Part shown: one piece after another, positions 28,101 through 40,174 of the stretch
Layout: each line of letters begins with the position of its first letter
How positions within the stretch are numbered: the stretch's first letter is position 1
NCBI GenBank assembly: GCA_018697195.1
Contig: CM031879.1
Location: forward strand, 47,797,440-47,861,439
DNA length: 64,000 nucleotides
Direction: 5' to 3'
Origin: Certhia americana
Taxonomy: Eukaryota > Chordata > Aves > Passeriformes > Certhiidae
Program-made: the position numbers and the translations under genes
Notes under the pieces: generated by a model
What the model was told of the DNA's origin: nothing
What the model saw: only the letters and a program-made list of their open reading frames with translations
The model's database searches: none

Positions 28101-28671
28101 CATAAAATTACACTTATGACTAAATAATAAACTGCCCTTCCTTTCTTTAAACCTAAAGCATAGGCTGAATGTGGTAGACTGCTGACAACACAGGAGTAGA
28201 TGGCATAAGAGGCAAGCATCCAGAACACAGACAACTCATCTTCTTACTTCATGTGAAGAAAGGATGTTGTTCAATACCTTACAGAGAGTCCCTCTGCTGG
28301 ACCACAGCAACCTTGAGAAACCCTTCCTCCCAGCCACATGCTGCTTGCCATGTTTTCTGGAAGCTGCACTTGTTGCTGCTGTTTCAGGATAACTTTTCCT
28401 CCTACAGTTAGGCAAAGTAAAGGTCCAGAGCTGGACCTCCTCTTCAAACATTGCAGACCACATTATCTACCTGCCCCTCTACATACTGCTCCAATAGGTT
28501 TGAAGTTAAACTTTTGAAGTAAACATACTAGAAGGATATGCTTAATACAGAGAGTGGAGAATGCCAGTAGCTGGTTTATATCACAAAGCATTCTTGAACA
28601 AGTGGAATTTGCTAAAATGCACCACAACATGAAAAAAGGCAGAAGGGTTTCTGCAGAGCATGAGCTCCAGC
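19166..28671. other. Unique non-coding sequence
   Basis: No gene recognised in 9.5 kb. The longest open frame is 127 codons (24463-24846, plus) in a locally GC-richer stretch with open frames on both strands and no known domain. A 12-bp unit AAAAGCAGGGCA is repeated at 22145-22156 and 22161-22172. A short TA-rich stretch lies near 23,683. No clear transposon is visible. Confidence 0.55.
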
Positions 28672-28688
28672 TTTTTTTTTTTTTTTTT
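28672..28688 (+). repeat. T17 homopolymer run
   Basis: Seventeen T bases followed by CTCTTTGAAGG and a second T7 run. No poly(A) signal in either orientation. Confidence 0.85.
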
Positions 28689-31600
28689 CTCTTTGAAGGT
28701 TTTTTTACCAAGGGACTATGCCCTATCTGGAGCTTTGCAAGGCACAAAGGGACATCTAATGGTTTGTTCATACATTGCAAGCAAACTCAGTGTTAGAATG
28801 GGTGTCATGTGATTCATTTTTCCAGGCTTTGGTTTGCCAGGTACTTATGTCTTTTCGATAGGGTTTTCAGTCTATTAGAGCATTTGTTTTGGCTTCCCAT
28901 TCTAGAGAAGAAATCTTAGAGTTTTAGATACCTACCCCTTTCCCAAAACAGGGTTTTAAAGTGAGAGACACTGAAATTTGGTGCTGCTGTGATAGAGACA
29001 AACCAACTGGATCTTCATTCTTCAGTACAGAAGTATTAGACCATTTCACCCTCAAGCCCTAAGCACCTACTGTGATCAGTAAAGATCATGCAGTCAGCTA
29101 GACTTGTGTCTGATTTCCACTCCTCTTAGCACAAGGAAAGGAAGCAGTAATTAAACTTGTGCCCACCCTTGCCCCAGAACAATGGTTAGTATTTTATGTT
29201 TTATTCAAAGGTGATTAAGAAGAGTTCTGTAAGGGCAAAATACTTTTTCATTAGTGCCTCTAGCAGCAGGACCAGCTAATGGATATTGTATCACATGCAG
29301 GTTATTGCACCATGAACAGTTGTGGATAGTTACAGCACACACCCGATCATGAGATCAATCAATTCATGGTAGAGCTGTCCTACATGCAGAGGAACTATGG
29401 ACATTTCAGCTCTGTTGGAGAAATGCATGGTTGTTGCGTGCTCAGCACCTCTCCACATGGCCTTTGCTCCCAATTCATACACAACTTTCATAAAGGCCCT
29501 TCTAAGACCCATTATTCTTTCTATCCATCCTGTTCCTGTGATATGTGATCAGCTGCTAGAGAGCAAAAGCTTTATAGGACATCCAGAGAGAGTTTGCACC
29601 TCCTGGGAACAGAAGGTGTTGGCTGAAAGCACTGGATAATGTGTGTTTGATTTGTCCTTTGTCAAGGTCACACCTGGCTAACTGCCTCTGCAAGAATCCC
29701 GGGTTTTAGTAATTTACAACGTCCTCCTCTTCTCTGCAGATGAGTTTTTGTTCTTCCTTTGAAAGTTCTCTTGTCTGCTGCGAACTATATGGAGAGAAAG
29801 TGAGTGAAGGGACCTCATTATTTTAAATGGGGCTTGACAGAACCTAACAAAGAGCATAAAACAGAGTAACTTTCACAGACAATAGCACCAATGCACTTAA
29901 AGCAAGGCTGAGAACTCAATTACAGCCCATTACTGTCGGAGCTGTCTCCCAGCTCTTGCTCTTTCCCTGTCCATTGGTTTCCCCAAGATGAAATCACTAT
30001 TGGCAAAGGTCAATCTCTTCAGCTGTGGTGTTTTGGCTAGTGATTCCTATTAGCAGAGGTCAGTGCTGATTCCAGAGTTCCCACAAATACCAGGAGAAAA
30101 ACAGCTGAAGGAAAAGTGTGTTTTCCTCTTTGATAATACTGCAAAATGGCAAAAGACAGTCAACTACAAGGTAAAAAGCAGCATGTTGTTATGCAGTGTT
30201 CTTGCACAAAGGTTATCACGTGAGCCCGTAATAGATCATGAATACATGCACGCATACACATTGCCAGACAATGCACACATACAGCCTGGTTGCACTTTAT
30301 CCTAACCTTTTTTTTACTGTAATTCAGACTTTTTACCATTTATCAGACTCTTTGCTATCTATCCAAGGTCTCAGATGGACTATACAAATGATTTTATAGT
30401 GTTTTTGTAATACTTCTGGTGAAGAACCAGCGAGAACTAGATTCAAATTGTAGCATTGGCTACAGCGGCTTAAAACCTGCTTGATTTCTGCCCATGAACA
30501 GCTCCACATGGTCATTGAGACACACTGCCATATGTGTCAGTGTAAGTGAGGCACTGGGATGGCAGGGCTCCTGCAGACAGGACTGCAGTAGAATGGAAAA
30601 CAGCTCCTTGGATGCAACAGATTGGCATTGGACAGCCTGCCAACAGGCACTCCAGGGTGTGAGAAACAGATCCATTTTAAAACATATTAAAATGCTTTCC
30701 GAAAGAAATGTATTAAAAGATGGTTAAGGTTGAAATAACAATCAAGTTAAGAGATAGCAGATTCAAGGTGAGTTTCATAACATAATCAACCTTTCCTCTA
30801 CATATCCATTATTGCTACACTTTTCTCCATCATCTTTTACAAAGGTGGCAGCTGAATTTGGAATAGCTCAACTATCCAGCTTTTGAAGCAGAGAACATCC
30901 CTTCTGTTCTTGCCAGCTCCTCTCTCATCCATTACCCACTCTGTGTATTGAACAAGAATCCTGGAGCAGAAAGGAATGTATGCTTGTTGAATACAATTCT
31001 GACATTTCCTCGGCTTCACGATTTGCCTCTTCAGACTTTTAATATTGGTATGCCGGCTTATTTTTTCACAAGACTTGCACCCTGGCTTTTCCACCAAAAC
31101 TGTCTCAAAATGAACAACTCCCTTTCCTTCCCTAGGAGGCTGGGTGCCAACATGAGCCCCTATTTTTTCAGCTAACAGAGTAACTGGCATTGTCAGTAGA
31201 CCTTTGTTGTCTATGTAACCTAAGTACAGGAATGGAAGCTAACACACATTTCACAGCTGTGGCCTAGAACTACTTATTGGAAGACCCATCTCTCTGCACT
31301 GGGGGATTACAGACCTCTGAATGCTGCTCCATATTTCTGGCAGGGGGAAGGCTTTGTGTTATAAGAGTCAAAAAACACAGAAGAGATGGTTTAGGGGAGT
31401 TTAGAAACATGCACAATACATAAGGAAAATGTAAAGTGAGTTTGGTAGGTACAGTGATTTTTTAATGAGTGTAAAAATTCTGACTTACAAAATGTACTGA
31501 ATTTTGTCAGTCATAATGAAAAGCTTTTTTCCAGAAAAAGAGCAGTTCCCCCAGCAAGCAAATGCCATGAGTGTGTTTGGCATTAGAAAATTTGTTTAAA

Positions 31601-34125
31601 AAAAAAGGAACTAATTCATTAATGAAAATAGAGGAATAGAGTATTTTCCCTTATTACCTTCCTTAAAAGGGTTAAAACATCTTTTGCTGCAATTAGAGAA
31701 AATAAATAATTGTCTTTGAGCATATTACTTTACATGGATAAATTTTAAACAGAAAATAAAAGGCATATTTAGCATACTAACTGGTACTCAGCATATAGCA
31801 ATGAGCATTGCTTCTCTCTCTGGCTGTTATGTAATGATATTACTGTTACTCCAAGGGCATTAGTATCTGCTTTGTATACCAGTTTCCCTGTTCCTAGTTG
31901 AACCTTAGAATCAGCTGTTACTTGCTTTTTCACTCTTCTCCTCATTGGCTTTCTTAGAGATTTTAACATATGTATTAAAAAAGCTTGCCAGAGTTTTCTG
32001 AGCAAATAAGAGTTTTCCTGCAGCTTTTCAGACAAATGTTTGAGTATGAGGGCTAAATGTACCTGGAAAAATGCTTAAAAATTCCAGTGAGGAAGCATAA
32101 TGCTCATTTTTCAAAAAGTCAACAGAGTGGAACTGAGCTCTGACCAGCTGTCTGGAAATACCAACATGCTCTATAAGATGTGACTCTTACACAGCTGCTG
32201 GCAGATACTTGGTCCTTCCTCCTGCCTTTATTCAAGGCTGGACTCCAGTTGCACAAAGCATCTCCTCCAGCAGCTGCACACATATTCCCAAGGTGTGGCA
32301 TATCAGAATCCAAGATCCCAAGGAGCTGGGGGACAAAAAGCTCAAGGAATTTGTTTCAGAATCTCTTTCATTCTGCTTGTTCAAAGGAGCCTTGGTTTTG
32401 ACTTTGTCATGGTGGCATATCCCACAAGGGTAAAATACATCCCCTAGACTAGCCTGATTTTATCTCTCTTAGATAGCTGCTGATGCCTGAAAATATTTTA
32501 GAGTTCTGCAGTTAGGTTTTGGTATGCTGGGTCCCAGCAACCATAAGAATTTTTGTGCCATTGAGCGTGTTGAAACTTATTTTCAGTAAGGACAACTTTT
32601 TTCCCTGTCTTTTGATGCTGTTGAAAGATGTGTTGCAGGACCTAGGTGTTGTTGAAATCTATGTGGGTTTGACTAAGAAGCTGTACAGTTCTTTTTTATG
32701 ATATCCATTCCCTATAACATGTTTTGTTGCTACCAGCACTTTCAGACCTCTGACACTAAATCTGGTTCCCCTGTTTCTTGCAGGATTTGTTTATTTTTAC
32801 ACTCCCAGGGTAACGGCTATATTTTTGTGATGTTTGAAATAATGGTGTGCAGAAGGGTACTGAAACAAAATGGGACCTTCAGGCCATGCCACAGTGTAAC
32901 AAATGTCAGTATTTTTCTTGCTGGTTTTTTCTCCTTCCGCTCCATTTTTTTCCCTCTGCACGACCTCTCTCTCTTTTCTATTTACTCTTGAAAAACGTTC
33001 CATTTCTGTTTCCTGTGAAGGCAGGAGAATAGTGGGCTGAGGGGAACTGATGAGGAACACCCCCAGTACACCTCTGTCCTTCCTGTTCTTGTCTTTCCAA
33101 CATAGTTTCTGTTGTTCACACAGACTGAGTAAACGGGGAGTTTCTACCAGATCTCTGGCCCCTGCCTCATCTTAGATGCTCCCTGTTCTGCAGACAGCCA
33201 GTGGTAGGAAAAGAAAGAGAGTTAATGAGGATGGATGACCTGATATCCTTTATGGTGTGTGATGGCCAACACAGCTGGTGGGGCTTTTATGGTAAAACAG
33301 ATTTTAGTCTTCCCTCCCATATCTACATATCAATAACTTCTCCTGGAACAGTATTTTCTGCTTTTAGGCACTCTTCCTCTTGTCAAGTTCTAAATTAGCT
33401 TGCTTTGGGAATCACACATCTGAATGCCCCAAATCTGACCTTATATTCATGTAGATGGATGAGACTAATCGATAATCTCCACTCAAGCTGTATTTTACCT
33501 CTCACTGAAAACAATGAGGATCTCTAAGATCTGTAAGAGCTACAGAAATGATACATCATGCAAGACTGCTTCAGCAAGACAACCAAGTGATTTTCTGATA
33601 CACAGAACAAAAAGGAACTCAAGGCAAAAAGACATATGCTTCTGTGTCTTTAAACTCAAAGACACTATTAATGAGTTCTCAGAGAGTTCAAACAAAAAGC
33701 TGCACTATCAACTCTCTTTTTCCACTCCTGTTCCCTAGAGCTTTCTATACATTTCTCAATAATGATGAACAGGAACTCAGGTAGACACATCAGACACAAC
33801 CACGATTGTAATAGAAGTAGGATACATAGAATGTCTGTGTCAGTCTTTTCACTCAGACAGCATTTTTTCTCTGAGAAAAATTATGCCTCAAAAATTTCTT
33901 AGCATAAAACCTCTCTGATCATTCGGAGTATATCCATGCATTTTGTCAGGATGCTCTACCATCAGTCTCACCTTGAAGAACATAACAGCATGCAGATTTT
34001 AATGCTGGGCATAATGCAAAATAGTTCAGTTATTTCTCACTCACTTGTAGTTTCACCAATTCCCATGGAAAGGTACAATCAGTTATTGTTGAAGGAATAA
34101 GAATCAGAGAAAATATCTTGGTTTA
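28689..34125. other. Unique non-coding sequence
   Basis: No gene or transposon recognised. Open frames reach 117 codons (30837-31190, minus) and resemble no known family. The sequence is AT-rich with scattered short A and T runs. Confidence 0.55.
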
Positions 34126-34377
34126 CGAAGTTTGTGAAATGTTATATATAGTCGGACATCTATGTTGTATGAGGATAATTTCATCATCTGATCTAAAACC
34201 TAAGAATCCTATAGCAATTTTCTTCAACAATTTATTAACAACCACGAGGCCATTAGGGTAACCATGGATTTCACCAACCTCAACTTTCTTATCATGGTTA
34301 ACATTACAAAATAAATGCATTTTGCAACAGTCATGTTCAAAACCCCCAGCACAGCCAGATATTCCTCCACAAACTAA
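34126..34377 (-). other. Coding-like open frame, possible exon or decayed coding remnant
   Basis: This minus-strand frame is open for 84 codons and ends at a TAA at 34123-34125; the first ATG inside it is at 34318-34320. In the 65 codons from that ATG, about 38 percent fit the purine-any-pyrimidine pattern and about 63 percent begin with a purine, both higher than I would expect from random DNA of this composition. The N-terminal part is cysteine-rich. The rest is balanced in charge, with segments such as KVEVGEIHGYPNGLVVVNK. I recognise no family. A possible splice acceptor (GATTAG) precedes position 34373, and a neighbouring exon-like segment lies just upstream on this strand. It may be chance. 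Confidence 0.2.
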
Positions 34378-34464
34378 TCACCTGTAAAGAACACTGTGTT
34401 AAATAGCATTAAAGAGTGCTAAAGAAACAATCAATTATGCTAGAGAAACAAATGTAAAAATTAC

Positions 34465-34542
34465 CAATTTCTTTGATTTGTAAGATTTTCAGAGGTCCTG
34501 TATTAGAAATACTGAAATACATGAATCCCTGCTTTTCTCTGA
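34465..34542 (-). other. Exon-like segment with splice-site consensus on both sides
   Basis: On the minus strand a pyrimidine-containing acceptor ending TTTTCATTACAG is followed by 78 bases open in one frame, then the donor-like ATTG/GTAATT. The frame enters with two bases and leaves with one, and the same phase is accepted by the candidate exon downstream at 34126-34373. The translated 25 or so residues include SISNTGPLKILQIKEI. I recognise no domain and no further exons of the same gene. Splice-like sites are common by chance, so this is a weak call. Confidence 0.18.
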
Positions 34543-34594
34543 CTGTAATGAAAACCATACAGTAGACTTCAACAAGCACCCCACAGCACAACAA

Positions 34595-37166
34595 ACTCCT
34601 AGAGCAAACTAGGATGCAGTTATGAATTGAAGGACCTTCCTAAAAAAAAGCAGTCATTCTGATCACCCAAAAACTCTTTGTGTGCCAACACTCAGAACCC
34701 ATGGACTCATCAAATGTTCACCAACAGCCTTCCTTTCACTTTACCTCTTACTGAACTATTTCAAAATGCAGGCTACTTCCTTCCTTCTCTGTCTTTCTCT
34801 CTCTGTTTCTCTCCTTCCAGACTTGCAGCTCTCCCTTTTCCACATGTTTTCTGAATTTGTTCGAGAGCAACATACCTATATCATAACTATATGAAATGAA
34901 AAGCAATTGTTTCTAGTCCATACTTCAGCTTGGGCTTCAGTGCTCATCTTGTCTGACAAAAAGACTGTGACAAAATTTTCTGTGCTTTCCAGCTCTGTAC
35001 AGAGTGGCAGTGTTCATTATTAGACAAGCTGACAAGCTTCATTAAACTTTTCATTGAATTTTAGCTGGACGTGTCTTAAGACAGCACATTTACAGTCACA
35101 CAGATTTTGTGCTGTAATTCAGTGAGCATTATGTACCATCCAGCTGCATTTAATGGAGTCTCATGGGTGTGAGCAGGTCCATAACCTCTTAATTAAACAC
35201 AGTGTAGCACAAACGGACCCAAAAGACTGCAATAGTACCTGATAGACAATTAACACAAAGCTCTAATAGCTTTGTTGCTTGCTTCTAGTGATAAAATAGA
35301 ACAATCAGAAAGCTCAATAAAAATCTATCAGTCTGTGTGGAGAAACACTTTCTGTGTAAGACTGGAAAATGCTGCTCTACTTGTGAGCAGTGTTACAAAT
35401 TTACAAATTTTTTTTTTCATGTTATGAACCGTTTGGTGACAGAGCTACTTTAAGTGAACTAAATCCTGACAAAGTTACTCCTTCACCTCCTTCCATCCTA
35501 CTACTTGTGTGGGATTTGTTTTAAGATGTGGAAAACTTATTTAACACACATGAACACAAAAAACCTCTGTGTTTTTAACCCAGAAACTCTCTGTAAGAGA
35601 TTCCTTTCTATTAAAGAAAATTATGCCCATAGATGCAATATGGAGCAGAGTACTGATAAGGCACTGGTAAGCACCAAGAGAGTGCTGGAGATGAAGGAGG
35701 AAGGAAAACAGGCAGTGGGCAGAAAGATCTTAAGCTATTTTTGTGGTGAAGGCTGCCACATGGAGTACTGCTCTTGGATTTCCAGAACATTTTCACTTAT
35801 TAAGCAATCCAAAGTATCTGTTGAAAACACCTAGAACCTTTTTACCTCTCTAGAAAAAAATTTACTTTAAAAGTGTGTGTTCTGCATTCTTTATTCCTCT
35901 TTGTTTCGTGATCAAAAGTGTACCACCATTTGAAGAGAAAGTTAAGGATTAGCTGTTCTGACTTTCACTAAAACCAGAAGTGACTAGATGTCATTACAGA
36001 CCCTGTTCTCATTTCAAGAGATGTAGATCCCATTGCTGTAGATAACCATTGCAACTTTTAACTGCACAGTCTTCAAATCTTTTAAATATGAGGCTGTCAG
36101 GTCTCATCCTACAGTCAAACCCTGGCTTTGATCAAGGCAGATTTGAGCCATTGTGATTGCTACCCAGAAGACATACTTAGTCTGTGTAGAGTATTATTCT
36201 TATAGAATTCATGTCAGATGCCATGTCTATGTTTCCATCAACTTTGGGGACATTTTGGACAAATTATTTAATGTTTCTTAGACTTTACCTCTGGCAGAAT
36301 ATTTAATGCAAAAAAAGAAGCAATTAAGTCCACTTTGTCTTTGCATGTTTTGTCATAGAGCTGTTGAGCTTGGGATACATTTCTAATTGCCTGCCTCAGC
36401 CGTTCACCTAAATTATGTAAGAGCTGATTTAATTATCCCTAAAAGCTTCCCTCAAAATGAAATTCCATCTTATCCTTATATATCTCTAAGTGTAAAGCAT
36501 GCCTAGAATTTTTTACTGTCCTTAAAATCCTTAAAATAGCAAAACCATGTTATGGGAATGAGTTACACTACAGAGAGGCTTCTCACTCCTTTTTCACATC
36601 AGGAAGTCAACAAGTACCACAGTCCTGTGAAGTTTTGTGCCTGTTACCCATTCCCCTTAAGGGTGCAGAGAGGACCAGACCAGCTTTTCTATCAAACCTC
36701 CTCATTACTGAAAACTATTAGTTTGCATTTACTAGACATATTATTGTTTTCTAAAGAATTAAGCTGAAAATTATTTTTGCTTCCTGAAGTAAGTTAAGTA
36801 TTTGTGAAAAATTAAACCCCATATATTTTGGTGCAAAAATACTTTGTCTTGGAGATGCATTAGACAGAACCATATCACAGTATTATAGAGCTATTTGCCT
36901 GTGGAATGCTTCACAGCCTCTTATAATACTTAAAATGATACATTTTCTCCAGGGAACATCAAACCAATATAGACATTTTGAACTATAAGAAACTAGAGTC
37001 TCTGTCCCACAATGCATCTTTATGGTTATTGATGTATGGCAGAACCAAAATCTGTTTCTGTTTAGATGTAGATGTAGATAGAGATTTATAGATACGTTCT
37101 GCTTTAAGGAGCTTTGTTTTTCTACAGAATCAGCATTTTCCAGAACAAAATATTTATGTGCACACA
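34595..37166. other. Unique non-coding sequence; AT-rich block at 34.96-35.35 kb
   Basis: No gene recognised. The block 34,960-35,345 is notable for closely spaced TTAATTAA, CAATTAAC, AGCTTCATTAAAC and Oct/Sox-like AT motifs, and reads like vertebrate conserved non-coding DNA, but conservation cannot be seen from one sequence. A degenerate (GATGTA)n stretch lies at 37064-37095 when the next block is included. A 94-codon minus-strand frame at 36883-37167 is rich in Cys and Trp and looks like noise. Confidence 0.45.
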
Positions 37167-37194
37167 TTTTTCAAAGATATTTGTCTTTGAAAAA
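37167..37194. repeat. Short perfect inverted repeat (11-bp arms, 6-nt loop)
   Basis: The arms TTTTTCAAAGA (37167-37177) and TCTTTGAAAAA (37184-37194) are perfect reverse complements around a 6-base spacer. It is AT-rich and could be chance, but a transcript would fold into a stable small hairpin. No terminator function is expected in a vertebrate genome. Confidence 0.75.
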
Positions 37195-39263
37195 CAGACC
37201 CAATGGAAACCTTCCAAATAGCAGAATTTTGAATCTATACTGCCAAATACCTGCCTTTAAGCACCTTCACACTGTACCAAGGTTTGCTTGTGGGCTTTAT
37301 TGTGTGACACTCATTTCATAAGGCATCCTTAGGGTTAAGCAAATCTTCTTGTATTTGGTGCAAGATGTCCTAAAACTAACGTACACATATGTTCACAAGA
37401 GGAAGGAAATTATGGATCAAAGCACTCTCTTATCAGCTTTATTATCTTTATTCTTAATGGGCCTGTTATACACACTTTTATTACCTTGTATTTATTTGCT
37501 AAAATAAAGGTGAAGTTTGATATAATTTTTACCACTTAAGATATGTCATATGTAGAATATTGCAAAAAGTGCTAAGAATGTTGCACCAAGGTTCTCTGAA
37601 TAGCAGAGGACAATGCCTCTTTCTTGCCTCCCAGAGAAGCTATCAATTTGACATTTGTTTCTAAATGTCAGCAAGACCACAATGGGTGAAATGAGTCACT
37701 GAACTTTTCTTGCTGTTGTCTAGGAAGTAAGGATTGCTAGTTTAAAATAAGAGCATGGAGAGGAAAGTAAATATCTGTAGTCAGAAGAAAGATTTCTCCT
37801 GTTGTCTGTTCACATCAGGTTATGGTCACAAAGCAGTGAACAGTTCACTCTTAACTAGACAAATCAGAACCTGAATGGGTGTTTGTGATGTAGCAGCTGG
37901 TTTATTCAGGAAAAACTACAAATGCTCCGCCTCTGAGCATTGGAATTTCGGAAGAATACAAGAGTGGTGTCTGTGGCTCAAACTCATGGAGGAGTCCTTC
38001 ATTGAATACTACCTGGTGACAAGTAGAAAATGCAAAATACAGGGCATGTGTTTTGCATCTTAGAAGAGTGAAAATTATATCAGCAGAAAACCAATAAGGC
38101 TTCAGATCTGTGCCGTTAGAACTAGTGGTAGGAAGAAATAACGTGGTTTCACAGCCTTGGACAATTCCAGGCTGTCTCTTTCTCCACCCAGGCTCCACAC
38201 AGCCTACTTCTCTCTTTGCCCTGCTTTTACAGATTTCTAAAAATGGTTGTAACTGGAGCTCTCAGTGAATTCTGACTGAGAATCATTCTAGGACCCTTCT
38301 AGGAATTCAGGCAATACTTTCAAAATTACTTCCCTTAATCATTTCTCTTTTAAGCTCCCCATTTTATCCATTTCTTCTGCCTTCCCTCCGATTTTCATCT
38401 TCTTTTTGGCTTCTTCTTTACTGTCTCTATGTCTTGTTTTGCTTACATTCTTGTGTGGTGAAAAACGAACACTGACCAAAGAACTCTTATCCTCCCCTGG
38501 GGAAAGAGAGAAATTGAAAATATATTGTTCTGCTTCATCTTTATTTTATTTCTGGTTTGCTTTTCATTCCCCCAATTATCATTCATTATCATTCATTCCT
38601 TTTCTCCTTCTCTTCTCTAGTTGTACTCACCCTCTTTCTTACTGTCTGTTTTCTGGTTTTGTGACAGATTTCTGACAGAGTAACTTTCTGCAGGTCAGCA
38701 TGAATTAGATGAATTAATTTTTCTTTTATTGTTACAGCTTTGCACAACACAAGTTAATGTAGCATTGCAGTTGTGATGATCTTGACAAGCTTGGAAGTGA
38801 CATTTCAATTCTAAATCACAGCTATTTATAACTTTCTTTAAAAAAAAAAAAAAATTACCTTTGGGGCTCAAATTTTTCATGCTCAGTCTCAGTTCAAGAC
38901 TCCATTGGTTTTAGAAAATTCCATAAAAATCAATCCAGCTGTTTATATATTTTTTCAAAGTTATCCAATCAAGAGCAAGGAAAAAATTATTTTCACCATT
39001 TGAGGTATTTTTCATATGCTTTTCAGCCCCAGTAACTCAAAACAACTTTGTTTTGAAACTTCACCCTCGAAAATGAATGTACTTCTGAATGATGCACTGC
39101 CGTGTTTGAAGAAATTTAGTTTGGAAATTACATACTTATAAACATTAGAACATTGTGTTCTGAGCATGTACAAAACATTATTTCCCTTCTTTGATTTAGA
39201 CCTCTACCCAACAGCGATTAATGTTCCCAGGCATGAATATTTGTTTGTGCGCTCATGAAAAAT
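37195..39263. other. Unique non-coding sequence
   Basis: No gene recognised. It includes a tandem ATTATCATTC pair at 38575-38594 and an A15 run at 38840-38854. Open frames stay below 100 codons. Confidence 0.55.
38840..38854 (+). repeat. A15 homopolymer run
   Basis: Fifteen A bases after ACTTTCTTT. No AATAAA lies upstream within the usual distance. Confidence 0.85.
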
Positions 39264-39320
39264 AGAGATGGAAAAGATCTATTTCATCATCTAGTTCATC
39301 TTACCTCCAAAGGCATAAGG
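39264..39320 (-). mobile_element. Possible ancient CR1-like fragment
   Basis: The bases around GAAAAGATC, CATCATCTAGTTCATC and TTACCTCCAAAGGCATAAGG resemble the antisense CR1 3' UTR pattern (AGGGACC, GATCATCTAGTCC, ACCTCCTG, CATAAGG). The match is short and diverged, with no tail. Treat it as a hint only. Confidence 0.3.
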
Positions 39321-39596
39321 CTGCACACTCTATTTGTACTAGTGACAGAAGCTGAGAATCACAGAAAGGTCCTTTTTTGAAAATTTTCTGCAGAGCTTTA
39401 GTGAAACAGGGTCAGCAATTATAACACCAAAGAACATTTCTTTGTTTGTACCTTGGATTTTCCATCTAAAACATTGTCTAGAATTTCCTGATATGAAATT
39501 CAAGAAATGGTAAAATATGTACTCAACGGGTTGACCTACTGCCCAGTCTAGCCTGAGACACTCAGCCTTCTTGACCTGCTTTGTAATTTTGAACAA

Positions 39597-39655
39597 CCTG
39601 AAGATCTTGTCAGGAAGTTTCCCTTGCTATGACTTGCATTGTCAAGATCTTCAGG
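39597..39655. repeat. Inverted repeat, 16-bp arms with one mismatch
   Basis: The left arm CCTGAAGATCTTGTCA (39597-39612) pairs with the right arm TGTCAAGATCTTCAGG (39640-39655) at 15 of 16 positions around a 27-base spacer. Each arm contains the self-complementary GAAGATCTTC. The arms are shorter than a typical pre-microRNA stem and the flanks do not extend the pairing beyond one base. No target-site duplication is evident, so a miniature transposon is not supported. Confidence 0.8.
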
Positions 39656-40138
39656 TGATGGCAATAGTCAAGTCATGACCAGTTATGTCCCCCTGAACAG
39701 TACTCTTCCCTCTTTATTATTTTTTCTTCATTATGAATACATATAACATATTATGCCGATGACCATTTTTTTTTAGACAACCTAGTTGTGCAAAGCTTCC
39801 TTCATCTTTTTCTGTAAGCCAGTTCATGGAGTCATTCAGTTAGCGAACAGATCCTTGGCTCTCATTGCACTCATTGAACTCATCCCTAGCTCTCCTATTA
39901 TCCCAGCATATCTGCTTTCTACTGTACTTATTTGCACTTCTTCATATTTTTCAGTAAGTTTTTGATTTTAATAGCAGTGCATGGAATAGAAAGCAGTTCT
40001 CAATGGTACTTAACAGAATCCCACCACAGGTCTACTCTTTGAGAATATTTTGGCTGGCTAGGAAATAGTAAATATTTATCCTTATAGAAAATATTATCTT
40101 AGTTCTTGACTAAACATGTGAGGTATTCCTGTGGCACC

Positions 40139-40174
40139 AAAAAAAAAAAAAAAAAAAAAAAGAAAAAGAAAAAA
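40139..40174 (+). repeat. A23 run with A-rich extension
   Basis: Twenty-three A bases, then G, A5, G, A6 and TCG. This is the longest homopolymer in the window. There is no AATAAA within 30 bases upstream and no obvious target duplication, so a retrocopy tail is not supported. Confidence 0.9.

Noticed and set aside
36883..37167. 94-codon minus-strand frame considered as a further exon of the 34-kb cluster
   Set aside because: Rich in Cys and Trp, with a poor donor site; phase agreement alone is not evidence.
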